Part shown: piece by piece, positions 1 to 8,200 of the stretch
Layout of the letters: every line of letters starts with the position of its first letter
Numbering within the stretch: position 1 is the first letter of the stretch
NCBI GenBank assembly: GCA_964477115.1
Contig: CAYZCY010000038.1
Coordinates: forward strand, 1 to 12,690
Length of the DNA: 12,690 nucleotides
Source: RGIG3135 sp964477115
Lineage (GTDB): Bacteria > Actinomycetota > Coriobacteriia > Coriobacteriales > Eggerthellaceae
Reading direction: 5' to 3'
The notes under the pieces: generated by a model
Databases searched by the model: none
The model's input: the letters and a program-made list of their open reading frames with translations, nothing else
What the model was told of the DNA's origin: nothing
Translations under genes and position numbers: made by a program

Positions 1-783
1 CGCATGCAGCGAGGTTTTTCCAGCCAGAAGGGCATCATGTTTGGCGACCCTGCGCTCGAGGGTGATAACGCTGTCTACTGCTGGCGCGACCAAGGCGAGA
101 TCTGCACCTTCACGGGCCCCTACGATCAGATCTACGAGCAGTTCCGCGCTGAGCAGAAAGCCGACCAGGTCGAGCTCGAAAAAGATCCGCGCAGCCGCTT
201 GATGCTCAAACTGCTCGCGTTTGCCATCGCGCTCATTGCGGCAGCGGCAGTGCTGTTCGACGGTGCTTTGGTGGTAGGAGTTGTCGTGTTCGCCGTTGTC
301 GGGTGGTTCCCGAGCTACGCAATACTCGCCACCAAGTATCACGACTACGAAACGGACGAGATGTTCGAGCAGTTCCGCCGCTACCACGGCGCCGAGCATA
401 CGGTGGTCCACGCGCAGGGGAAGAGCAGGCCTCCGTGGGAAATCGAAGACCTCGCCAAGCTCCCTTATCTCGAAAACGAATGCGGAACGGTGTACATGGC
501 CACGCTGCTCGTTTGGGCCTTGGTGGCGGGAATCGTCATTGCGTACTTCCCCTACCTGGGTTTCTTGAAAACCCTCGGCGTGCTGTTTGCCGCAACGGTT
601 TTGCTGATGCTCAACCTTTGGTTTAATCCGGCAAACCCGCTCAAGCTGGTGCAAAAGCGCATGGTGTCCCGCCCGACCGCCACAGAGCTCGAGCTTGCCG
701 CAAGCTGTATGCAGGAGTTCATCCGTTTGGAAAGAGCCGCTAAAACCCGTCCGAAAAAAGCCGCAGAAGCCAGCGCAGAATAG
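1..783 (+). CDS. DUF1385 / YqhQ-type membrane protein (5' end possibly outside window)
   Basis: Membrane protein of unknown function in the DUF1385 (YqhQ) family. In the 259 residues read from the ATG at 4, YHGAEH lies at residues 127-132 and ECGT at 159-162; these match the family's HGAEHK and CGTS signatures. The C-terminal VQKRMVSRPTATELELA (about 216-232) resembles the family's conserved QRLTTREP...QLEVA ending. Hydrophobic stretches at about 68-110 and 164-206 predict four membrane spans, with the conserved loop between the pairs. A charged Lys/Ala tail closes the protein. Only three bases precede the ATG and the frame is still open, so no ribosome site can be judged and the real start may lie upstream. 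It converges with the hydrolase, with six bases between the stops and no obvious terminator. Family assignment is fairly firm; biochemical role is unknown. Confidence 0.8.
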   Translation, partial: RMQRGFSSQKGIMFGDPALEGDNAVYCWRDQGEICTFTGPYDQIYEQFRAEQKADQVELEKDPRSRLMLKLLAFAIALIAAAAVLFDGALVVGVVVFAVVGWFPSYAILATKYHDYETDEMFEQFRRYHGAEHTVVHAQGKSRPPWEIEDLAKLPYLENECGTVYMATLLVWALVAGIVIAYFPYLGFLKTLGVLFAATVLLMLNLWFNPANPLKLVQKRMVSRPTATELELAASCMQEFIRLERAAKTRPKKAAEASAE

Positions 784-789
784 CCCGCG

Positions 790-1596
790 CTAAAGAATGG
801 CCTCAGCCACAAAATCGGCGGTCAGACCGCGCTGCTCTTCGGCGCTGATGGAAGCTGCGCCGTCACCATCTTGTGCGCCATAGCTGCCAAATTGCGCATG
901 ATTGCCGCCCTCGATGACAAGCTCCAAAGCACCCTCGCCCAAGTGCGCTCGGTTCTCGGCGTACTTTTCAGCGTTGAGCACCGCATCCGCGCTGCCGTAA
1001 ATGCTCACCACGTTAAGTCCGCCCGCGCTCAAATCCTCGGTCGAATACGATGCCAGCAGCACCAGCCCGGCATAGTCATCCGCATTAGCGCCCAGGTGCG
1101 CCGCCGCCATGGATCCGCCGAGGGAATGGCCACCGATGAACCAGGGGATATCGGCGGGCAGGCCTTCAAGCGCCGCCAGCTTGCGCGCGTCATCAGCCGC
1201 GTCTATGTCGAAAACCGCCAGGTTGAAAGGCATCTCAATCAGCGCACAGGCAATGCCGCGCTCCGCAAGCTCCTGCATGAGCGGGGCGTATGCGCTGTAT
1301 TCCACCTTGCCACCCGGATAAAACACCAGCACAGCCTGTGGGTCCTGCGGCAGGAAAACAATGTCACCCGCGTCCGCTTCGCCAATCACGCTCACCGCGG
1401 GGCTGCTCTCAAGCGCGGCGGTGGCGGTTTCGTCGGCGCGGTAGTAGTCGCCCACGTATGCGAAAAACGCAATTGCGCACACGACGATCAAACCCGCAAG
1501 GCCCGCCAGCACCTTAAACGCCAGGGGCCTACGCGCCCTGTGCGCGCTATTGGTGTCGTTGCTTTGATCGCAGCTCATCTGATCAGTATTACCCAT
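790..1596 (-). CDS. Membrane-anchored alpha/beta hydrolase
   Basis: Predicted serine hydrolase of the alpha/beta-hydrolase fold (Abhydrolase_5-like), 268 residues from the preferred start. One hydrophobic segment at about residues 27-47 follows an Arg/Lys-containing cytoplasmic end, so the catalytic domain probably sits outside the membrane. The nucleophile elbow GHSLGG (156-161) gives Ser158; Asp204 in YGSAD and His233 in GGNHAQFG complete a plausible triad. FYPGGKVEY at about 92-100 would form the oxyanion-side loop. A longer reading from 1650 exists, but the ATG at 1596 has GAGG four bases ahead and a TATAAT box lies inside the extra codons, so I chose 1596. Substrate cannot be told from sequence; esterase or lipase-like activity is a family-level inference. 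It is divergent from the Nudix gene. Confidence 0.85.
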   Translation of the reverse strand: MGNTDQMSCDQSNDTNSAHRARRPLAFKVLAGLAGLIVVCAIAFFAYVGDYYRADETATAALESSPAVSVIGEADAGDIVFLPQDPQAVLVFYPGGKVEYSAYAPLMQELAERGIACALIEMPFNLAVFDIDAADDARKLAALEGLPADIPWFIGGHSLGGSMAAAHLGANADDYAGLVLLASYSTEDLSAGGLNVVSIYGSADAVLNAEKYAENRAHLGEGALELVIEGGNHAQFGSYGAQDGDGAASISAEEQRGLTADFVAEAIL

Positions 1597-1600
1597 CGGT

Positions 1601-1605
1601 CCTCG
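1601..1605 (-). promoter_or_regulatory. Ribosome binding site deciding the hydrolase start
   Basis: On the minus strand, GCGAGG precedes the ATG at 1596 by four bases. The alternative ATG at 1650 has only a C/T-rich leader and no purine-rich site. This favours the shorter protein. Confidence 0.55.
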
Positions 1606-1636
1606 CTTAATGGACGAATCTGTATTCCACTGGGGA

Positions 1637-1642
1637 ATTATA
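1637..1642 (-). promoter_or_regulatory. -10 box (TATAAT) for the alpha/beta hydrolase
   Basis: A perfect TATAAT reads on the minus strand about 40 bases upstream of the preferred hydrolase start. The hexamer at the -35 distance (ACCTTC or TACCTT with 17-18 bp spacing) is poor, so an activator or a weak promoter is possible. Two copies of TGGGGAA (1631-1637 and 1656-1662 on the plus strand) flank the box. Confidence 0.5.
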
Positions 1643-1650
1643 CTCGCCAT

Positions 1651-1758
1651 TCAAGTGGGGAAGGTAAGCGCTTGGGCGCGCACCTTTGGCTTTGGCGGCT
1701 CGAGCTACGATTGCGATAAGGTATTATCACTAAAGAAGAACGAGCGAAGGGGTCGGTG
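1651..1758. other. Divergent intergenic region, hydrolase / Nudix
   Basis: Holds part of the leader of the minus-strand hydrolase and the leader of the Nudix gene (possible -10 at 1722, ribosome site at 1747-1752). I see no structured RNA or terminator in it. Confidence 0.4.
1722..1727 (+). promoter_or_regulatory. Possible -10 box for the Nudix gene
   Basis: TATTAT lies 31 bases ahead of the Nudix start codon in an otherwise G/C-rich leader. No good -35 hexamer is seen at 16-18 bp spacing, so this is only a candidate. Confidence 0.3.
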
Positions 1759-2163
1759 ATGACCGAGCAAAGAAAGACCGTCGCTGTTGTTGCGGCGATT
1801 ATTGTGAAGCAAGATAAATTCCTGGCAACTCAGCGAGGCTACGGTGATTTTGCTGGTGGATGGGAATTTCCTGGTGGCAAGGTTGAGCCGAATGAAACGC
1901 CGGAGCAGGCTCTTGCTCGCGAAATCAAAGAAGAACTAGGCGCTGACATTGCTGTCGGTGAGTACCTTGTCACTTCGGAGTATGACTACGAGACCTTCCA
2001 CTTGAGCATGCGTTGCTACTTCTGTAATCTGCTTAGCGACCACGTTGATCTATTTGAGCATAGCGATGCGAAGTGGCTGGATATGGACACCATCGATTCT
2101 GTTGACTGGCTTCCGGCTGATGTTCAGGTTGTGGATGCGATTAAAGCTTCGGGCTTGCTTTAG
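1759..2163 (+). CDS. MutT-like Nudix hydrolase ((d)NTP pyrophosphohydrolase)
   Basis: Predicted cytoplasmic Nudix pyrophosphohydrolase that cleaves (oxidised or non-canonical) nucleoside triphosphates to monophosphates, 134 residues. The Nudix box is complete: G40, E46, R54-E55-I56, E58-E59, G61, matching GX5EX7REUXEEXGU. It is preceded by WEFPGG (35-40), as in MutT. The C-terminal WLPAD also resembles MutT/NudG-type enzymes. GTG at 1756 and ATG at 1759 are adjacent; AAGGGG six to seven bases before the ATG favours 1759. Its stop overlaps the stop of the helicase on the other strand, so the two are convergent, not one operon. MutT-like sanitation is the default reading; a role tied to the neighbouring helicase is inference. 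The exact substrate is unknown. Confidence 0.9.
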   Translation: MTEQRKTVAVVAAIIVKQDKFLATQRGYGDFAGGWEFPGGKVEPNETPEQALAREIKEELGADIAVGEYLVTSEYDYETFHLSMRCYFCNLLSDHVDLFEHSDAKWLDMDTIDSVDWLPADVQVVDAIKASGLL

Positions 2164-5054
2164 CCGCTTGCGCTGAAATCGCTTAAGAAGTAGTCGTAAA
2201 GGTCTGGCCTTACGGGGTTTTCAAGTTGATACGTGATCTCAACGGCGCTGGCCGTCGAGTTTTTCATGACAAATTGCTTGAATTCGCCCGTAGGATGCAT
2301 TTCTCCTAAGAAATAGAACTCTGTGCCATCGTCCTTGTCTTTTGTATTTTTTCGGACGAAAAGGTAGCAACGCATACCGTTTTCGCTGGCGTTGCTTAAA
2401 TTGACGATTTCGGGAGAAGATAGAGATCGCTTGCTTTTGGAGATGGCAATAATCTTCCTGTCATTGACGAACCGATCTTCATACTGGGTGGTGATGCTGA
2501 TCGAGGGGTCCTTGTCGTAGTTGATGAAAACGGGGAAGGTGTTTGTTTCCTTGTCGTGGAAGTAGCCGCCTATGTTTTGGTAATTAGGCTCTTTCTCCCA
2601 GCGGAGAAGTTTGCACACCTCTTCGCGGGTGTATTTGGCGTTGAGCACGAAGTCGGTGTCTTTGTATAGAGCTTCGTGGAAGCCTTCGCTTCGATGGAGG
2701 CCGAATTCGATCGTTTGAAGAACCTGATCGAGAAAATCTTTGTTTGCGAGAGCTTTCTTGAAGCCAGCACTTAAGGCTAGCTGGCCGCCACTTTCGGAAA
2801 CGAGCTCCACACCAGATGTTGAATAGAGGCCGCGCACCATTCGGATAGCAGCGTCTATGCGCTCGGCGCAAGACTTGCGAAGAAGCTGGGTTTTCGGCAG
2901 GGGTTCGCTGCTTTCGATCAGGTGTTTTAGGATGAGAAGGTCATCGCGTCGCTTTCCGTTAGCCATCTTTTGGCTTATGAACTTGAGCATGGTAAGCTGC
3001 GCGTCGCTGAACTCAAAGCCACAGTTTTCTTCGTGCTTTTGTAGGTACGCAGCGTAAGAGCCGAACTTTTTAAAGATAAGCAACGGGTCGATAGACTCGT
3101 TTTCGTCGAATTCGAGCAGGCAGGGGATTCTGCCTAAAACTTGTCTGAGCTGCCTGTACTCATTCTTGATGAGCGCAACTTCTCCGAAGCGCCCCTCTTC
3201 GAGTGCTCTGAAGATGCGCGCTTCGGAAACTTTGTCAAAGCTGATGGTTGAGCAGCCGGGAATAATGGTGCTGCCTTCTTTCACTGCTCGTCGAAGGTTG
3301 TCTTTGTTGTAGGTGTGGTCACCTGAAAGAGCGATGGGGACCAGGTAGTTTTGCCGGTAGTTTCCGATGAAGTCGAGAACGAGTGCGAACTCCTTGCCAG
3401 TTGCTTTGCGCAGCCCGCGTCCCAGCTGTTGAACGAAAACGATCGCAGACTCGGTTCTTCGGAGCATGATAATTTGATTAAGGGTCGGGATGTCTACGCC
3501 TTCGTTGAGAATATCAACGGAGAAGATGTACTCAATCTCTCCGTCTTCAAGTTTTCTGATTTGGCGATTCCTCTCCTCGTCGCTCGTGCTTCCGCTGATG
3601 GATACGGTTCTGTAGCCTCGTTCGTTGAACATGCGCGAAAGCTCGAGGGCTTCCTCGTTTCTGTTGCAGAAGATGAGTCCGCGACGGTTTTCTTTTTCGA
3701 CGGTGTATTCCTCGATCTTTTGGGTAATGTGGTTGACCCTTTCGTCTGAGGTCAGTTTTGAAAAGAGACTCACATCGTCAACGGTCTCGTCGTCGATCGC
3801 TAGATCAGCAATTCCGAAATAATGGAATGGGGCAAGCATGTCTTCGTCGAGGGCATTTTGCAGGGTGATTCGAAACGCGATTACATGGTTAAACAACGCG
3901 TAGACGTCATAACCATCTGTTCTTGAGGGGGTTGCCGTCATGCCCAGGAAGAATTTCGGCTTGAAATAGTCAAGAATCTTTTGATAGCTATCAGCGCCGG
4001 TGCGATGGGCTTCGTCGATGATGATGTAGTCAAACTCGTCGGGCCTGAATTCGCGTAGGTGCCTGCTCAACGTGTTGATCATGGCGAAGGTGCACGAGCG
4101 TCGGTCTCTTTTGCTGCCAGCAAAAAAGCCATAGTTGTAGTGCTTACCGAGGACCTTTTCGAAGCTTTCTTGGGAGGCTTCGAGGATTCGCATTCTGTGC
4201 GCGACGAATAGAACCTTTTTGGGCTTTGTTGCCAGCACATCAAATGCGGATAGGTATGTCTTGCCGGTCCCCGTTGCGGACACGAGGAGTGCTCTCGGCT
4301 CATTTCGTCCGTGCAGCACCTCAAGAGCCTCGAGCGCCCGTCCTTGCATTTTGTTGGGTCTGAGGGTGCAGCTTGATTCAAGGATGGTAGGGGGCTCGTC
4401 TTCGTCTCGGTAAGCCGGCTTTCTTGAGGGCCGGGGGCTTTCTAAGGCTTTATCCTCGCGGTACGCTTCGTACCTGTCGATCCATTCGTTTGTGCTTGGA
4501 ATAGAGTTAGGGTCGTTCCAGACTGCGTCGAATTCATCTTTCACCTGACGGAGGATGTCGCCTTTGTAGTAAGACCGGAATAGGACGTTCCATTCTTTGT
4601 TGCAGGTTAGAGCTGTTTGAGTGAGATTCGAGCTGCCGATGATGATCGTAGAGATCTCGTTCTTGTTGAAGAAGTACCCCTTAGCGTGAAGGTTTCCTTG
4701 GTAGATGCGGGTTTCCACGTTGGGGTACTCGAGGAGCTTTCGGAGCGCGGCCGGATCGTTAAAGTTGAGATAGGTGGAGGTGAGTATTCTTCCCGGAATG
4801 TTGCGCTTTCCAAGCTCCTTAAGGATTTCGACGAGAACCTGAACTCCGCTGGATGTGATGAAGGCGATCGAGAAGTCGAAGCTGGTGCAGTCAGCCAGTT
4901 CGGCTTTGAGCACGGAGAGAACGTTGTCACCAGACCGTACGTCGTTGCTGAGGAGCTTAGGTGCGTAGCGGTTATCTGATTTTATGCTCGAGTCGATAAA
5001 GCTCGACTTAAGAGTTTCAGTGAAATCGATAGCGCTGTACGTTACTTTGCCCAC
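2160..5054 (-). CDS. PLD-nuclease / SF2 helicase / DUF3427-like protein
   Basis: Large cytoplasmic protein (964 residues) predicted to bind, unwind or cut nucleic acid. Domain order: a phospholipase-D/HKD-type nuclease at about 35-185 (H123-x-K125 and GSSNLT at 140-145, one HKD half-site, so catalysis would need dimerisation); an SF2 helicase core at about 233-560 with Walker A SATGTGKT (259-266), DEAH (347-350), TAT (373-375) and motif VI QQLGRGLRK (542-550); and a C-terminal DUF3427-like region to about 960 with QNIGGYF and PVFINYDK. This is the COG3886+COG1061 type of fusion often found among defence or restriction-like genes. The start is GTG, backed by GAGGAGG four bases upstream. The 3' end overlaps the Nudix stop. 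Base composition looks lower in GC than its flanks, which suggests transfer. No methylase or specificity partner is in the window. Biological role is inferred. Confidence 0.9.
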   Translation of the reverse strand: MGKVTYSAIDFTETLKSSFIDSSIKSDNRYAPKLLSNDVRSGDNVLSVLKAELADCTSFDFSIAFITSSGVQVLVEILKELGKRNIPGRILTSTYLNFNDPAALRKLLEYPNVETRIYQGNLHAKGYFFNKNEISTIIIGSSNLTQTALTCNKEWNVLFRSYYKGDILRQVKDEFDAVWNDPNSIPSTNEWIDRYEAYREDKALESPRPSRKPAYRDEDEPPTILESSCTLRPNKMQGRALEALEVLHGRNEPRALLVSATGTGKTYLSAFDVLATKPKKVLFVAHRMRILEASQESFEKVLGKHYNYGFFAGSKRDRRSCTFAMINTLSRHLREFRPDEFDYIIIDEAHRTGADSYQKILDYFKPKFFLGMTATPSRTDGYDVYALFNHVIAFRITLQNALDEDMLAPFHYFGIADLAIDDETVDDVSLFSKLTSDERVNHITQKIEEYTVEKENRRGLIFCNRNEEALELSRMFNERGYRTVSISGSTSDEERNRQIRKLEDGEIEYIFSVDILNEGVDIPTLNQIIMLRRTESAIVFVQQLGRGLRKATGKEFALVLDFIGNYRQNYLVPIALSGDHTYNKDNLRRAVKEGSTIIPGCSTISFDKVSEARIFRALEEGRFGEVALIKNEYRQLRQVLGRIPCLLEFDENESIDPLLIFKKFGSYAAYLQKHEENCGFEFSDAQLTMLKFISQKMANGKRRDDLLILKHLIESSEPLPKTQLLRKSCAERIDAAIRMVRGLYSTSGVELVSESGGQLALSAGFKKALANKDFLDQVLQTIEFGLHRSEGFHEALYKDTDFVLNAKYTREEVCKLLRWEKEPNYQNIGGYFHDKETNTFPVFINYDKDPSISITTQYEDRFVNDRKIIAISKSKRSLSSPEIVNLSNASENGMRCYLFVRKNTKDKDDGTEFYFLGEMHPTGEFKQFVMKNSTASAVEITYQLENPVRPDLYDYFLSDFSASG

Positions 5055-5058
5055 AAGG

Positions 5059-5065
5059 CCTCCTC
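5059..5065 (-). promoter_or_regulatory. Strong ribosome binding site before a GTG start
   Basis: The minus strand reads GAGGAGG, then four bases, then GTG at 5054. It fixes the helicase start despite the rare start codon. The next in-frame methionine is well inside the PLD/helicase reading. Confidence 0.7.
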
Positions 5066-5088
5066 AAACGTTTAGGCCGGTTTTCGTT

Positions 5089-5256
5089 CTACTCATCTTC
5101 CCAATCATCCCAGTCGTCGTCACCTTCCGCAGCCCCCCAGAAGAAAATCTCCTCGTTTGCAAAGGTGAACGGCGCCTTCGGGGCGGTCTCGCTCAAGCTG
5201 AAGGCTCGGTCCCCATTTGGGGCAGAGCTTGATGTTGATGCGGGGCCTGTCTCCAA
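5089..5256 (-). pseudogene. Possible gene remnant with an acidic, Trp-rich C-terminus
   Basis: A minus-strand frame is open from about 5319 to a TAG at 5091-5089. It has no ATG or GTG; the first possible start is a TTG at 5256, without a ribosome site, giving 55 residues. The end is strikingly protein-like: PFTFANEEIFFWG followed by a tail of Asp, Glu and Trp (GDDDWDDWEDE). A neighbouring frame contains INIKLCPKWG, reminiscent of a zinc-ribbon CPxxG, so a frameshifted or 5'-truncated small gene is possible. It ends 34 bases before the helicase start on the same strand. I do not recognise a family, and the stretch could be non-coding. Confidence 0.25.
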
Positions 5257-5270
5257 AGGGCGAGCGAGAT

Positions 5271-5296
5271 AAAAAAGCTCGTAAGGCCTTAGGCCT
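5271..5296 (-). terminator. Weak terminator-like hairpin after the DmsA-DmsB fusion
   Basis: On the minus strand, AGGCC and GGCCT pair around the stop codon TAA (5-bp stem, 3-base loop), followed eight bases later by six T residues. The stem is short and the gap to the T-run is long, so termination may be inefficient. A second possible pairing, CGAGC (5261-5265) with GCTCG (5277-5281), competes for the same T-run. Confidence 0.35.
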
Positions 5297-8200
5297 CCCT
5301 GATGTTCACCACGAAGCCATCACGGCCTTGCGCTGCAAGAGCTGTATCGCTCGGATCGATGGCGAAGTTCGGCTGCGCGAGGTCGGAATCGGGCAGGGGC
5401 TCCATGTTCGACACATAGCCGTCGCCGCGCGCCACGTCTGCATACACACCGAACTCCAGGGCGCGCTGCGGGCACGCCTCGACGCATACGGGCTTGCCGC
5501 CTGCGGAGACGCGGTCATGACAGCCGTCGCACTTCACGGGGACGCCGCGCATTTCGTCGAAGCGGGGTGCGTGGTACGGGCAGGAAATCATGCACGACTG
5601 GCAGCCGCCGCAGTTTTCATAGTCGATGACCACGAAGCCACCTGGCTGCTTCTTTATGGCATCCACCGGGCAGAAGCGAACGCACACGGGGTTGCTGCAG
5701 TGGTTGCACGACATTGAGAGGTGGTAGCAGAACACATCCTGATCCCACGCTCCGTCTTCGTCCTGCTTCCACGAGCCGCCCGCGTACTCGTAAACGGTGC
5801 GCAAGGCCAGCTCATGTTCGAGGCCATGGTAGTCCTTGCATGCGATCTCGCAGGTCTTGCATCCATTGCACCTGCTTTGAATGAGCCGAAAGCCGTGCTG
5901 AGGGATGCGCTTTTCACCCGATCGATTCTTCGCCTTCGAGCGTTTTGAGGATTTCGCGCTTGCGGGCTTTCGCAGGGAGGCACCCGAGCCGATTGCAAGA
6001 GAAAGCTCCCGGTCGATATGGCCCTCGTTCGGTTTTGCCAAACGCTCGACTGCGGGTAGCTTGAAGGATCCCCGCAGGACGCTCTCCTCTTCGTGCGTGA
6101 TCTTGCGCGCCTTCGCCAGCACCGAGTGCTGGGCGTTGCCGCGGGCGAGGGGCGTCGGGCGTGCGCTCGTCAGGGTGTTGATGCATCCCCCGAAATCAAC
6201 TCGGTTACCCTGCATGTCGGCTTCGTGCCAAGCGCCTTGGGGAATGCCGAGGACGCCCGGCATGATGCGAGGGGTGACACGTGCGGTGATGACTATCGCG
6301 CCGCGGTCGTTTTCCACGAGGAGCCTCTCGCCCGACTGCACCCCGAGCCGCTTGGCATCTTCAAGGTTGACGAGGACCGTCTGAGGCGCAGCGTCGTCCA
6401 AGGCGTGCACGCTGCCGAAGGAGGAGTGCGTGCGCTGCCTGCAGTGGTAACCAATCACCTGGAAGGGGAATTCATCCCGCGCGGGGGACTCGAAGCCTTC
6501 GGAGCCCGCGATGTGCACCGGAAGCGGATGAATGACCTGGTCGGCATCGTATTCGAGCAGCTCTGCCAGCTCGGCGAGCCTGTCGGAGTAGATTTCGATT
6601 TTCCCTGAAGGCGTGGGTAGGGGATTGTTCTCGGGGTCCTTGCGGTAGTTTGCGTAGGCGACGGTTGAACCTTCGTACGGCTGCCTCCATACGCGCACGT
6701 CCTCAAGCTGCTCCCATGTGGGCAGCTCGGTTGCGGGGATAGGGGCTTCGTTGCCAACGGCTACGGCAACGCGCTGGCCATCTGAGATCTTGAGGGTTTC
6801 CTGATCGCCGTAGGCTCTGTCGAATCGAGCGCGATCTGCAAGGTCTTCGGTGGCGGCGTCCGCTTCTGCGGGCGGGTTTTCGAGCTCGGCTACGGCGATT
6901 GCCTCATACGGCTCTCGAACACCCAGGAGCTCTGCAAGGCGGGCAGCGATTTCATGGGCGGGCATGCGGTCGGCGCGCCAAGCGCCCCAGTCCTCGCCGC
7001 GTACGAGCGCACGCGTGATGTCGGCGCTGCCCGAGGAAACCAGGTTGGCCTGTTCTGCGCGGGCGACGTCGGGAAGAAGAATGTCGGCGTATCGCGCCGA
7101 ATCGGTGAGGTGGATGTCGCACACCACGATGAACTCGCACAGGGATTCATCCACGAGTATGTCATGTGTGGCGTTGATGTTGGCGTGCTGGTTGGTGAGG
7201 CAGTTGCCCGCATGGTTGATGATAAGCTTCACGGGCGTTTTCAGCTTATCCTCACCGACGACCCCGGCGTTTCTGCTGGTGAGTTCCGCACCGCGCTTAA
7301 CCGCCTCAAGCCACATGAATGCGGGTATTTTCGCTTTCACGGGGTTTTCGCCTACAGAAGGTTCGGGAACCACGAAGGGGAGGAAGCGCTCGCGCGCGCC
7401 TGCGTTCGTCCCGGGAAGGCCAAGGTTTCCCGTCAGCAGGGGCAGCATGAGGATCGCGCGGGCAGAAAGCTCACCCATCTCATGGCGTTGAGGGCCCCAG
7501 CCTTGCGCGACGAACAGGCGCTTTGCTGCGGCTATCTCGCGGGCGAAGGAAATGATGCGCTCGCGAGATGCGCCCGTGATGGCGCTTGCCCAAGCGGGGG
7601 TCTTGGCTATGCCGTCGGGTCCCATGCCCAGGATGTAGTCCTTGTAGCTGGCGTTTGGCGCGGCGCTTGCGGGAAGCGTGGATGCATCGTAGCCCACGCA
7701 GTAGCGATCGAGAAATTCCTGGTCGACGAGGTTTTCCGTGATGAGCACATAGGCGACGCCGGCAACGAAGGCGGCGTCGGTTCCCGGGCGAATGGGAATC
7801 CAGTCGCCGCCCGCGCCGGCGAGTATCTCGGAGTGACGCGGGTCGATGGAAACCAGCTTGAACGAACCCGCTTCCCGTGCGCGCAAAAACTCCCAGCCTG
7901 CACCCGCGCCGCCCATGCGCGTGTCGAGGGGGCTGTTGCCAAACAGGACCACCATGTCGGCGTTCGCCGCCTCGGAGAGGACGGAGCCCGTATAGTAGCC
8001 GTCATCGCCGTAGGTGTAGAGCATGGCTTGTTGAAGCTGGGCGCTGCTGTAATCGCTGTAAACGCCCAGGTATCCGCCGTAGCTGTTCATGAGTCGCTCG
8101 AAAGGGGATCCTTCGGCCGGATGCAGCCCCGTGCCGTAGGGTATGAGCACCGCGTCGTTTCCGTATTCATTCACCACGCGCTCGATCTCGCGGGCAACCG

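Noticed and set aside
1597..1650. Longer N-terminus of the hydrolase from the ATG at 1650
   Set aside because: No ribosome site there, a consensus -10 box lies within the added codons, and the downstream ATG has GAGG at good spacing.
871..1719. A 282-codon plus-strand open frame opposite the hydrolase
   Set aside because: Arg/His-rich shadow reading without domains; the minus strand has an intact catalytic triad and a membrane anchor.
2160..5054. Type I restriction R subunit (HsdR)
   Set aside because: No HsdM or HsdS nearby, the nuclease is PLD-like at the N-terminus rather than an RecB-like HsdR nuclease, and the C-terminus looks like DUF3427.
5217..5717. A 166-codon plus-strand open frame over the DmsB domain
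   Set aside because: It is complementary to the cysteine-rich ferredoxin domain, and its His/Ala/Val-rich content is explained by that.
5880..6120. A sequencing frameshift artificially joining dmsA and dmsB
   Set aside because: The frame is open and the linker has a sensible Lys/Ser/Arg composition, without an internal ribosome site followed by an ATG at the start of the B domain. It cannot be fully excluded without reads, so it is listed as a check in the finding.
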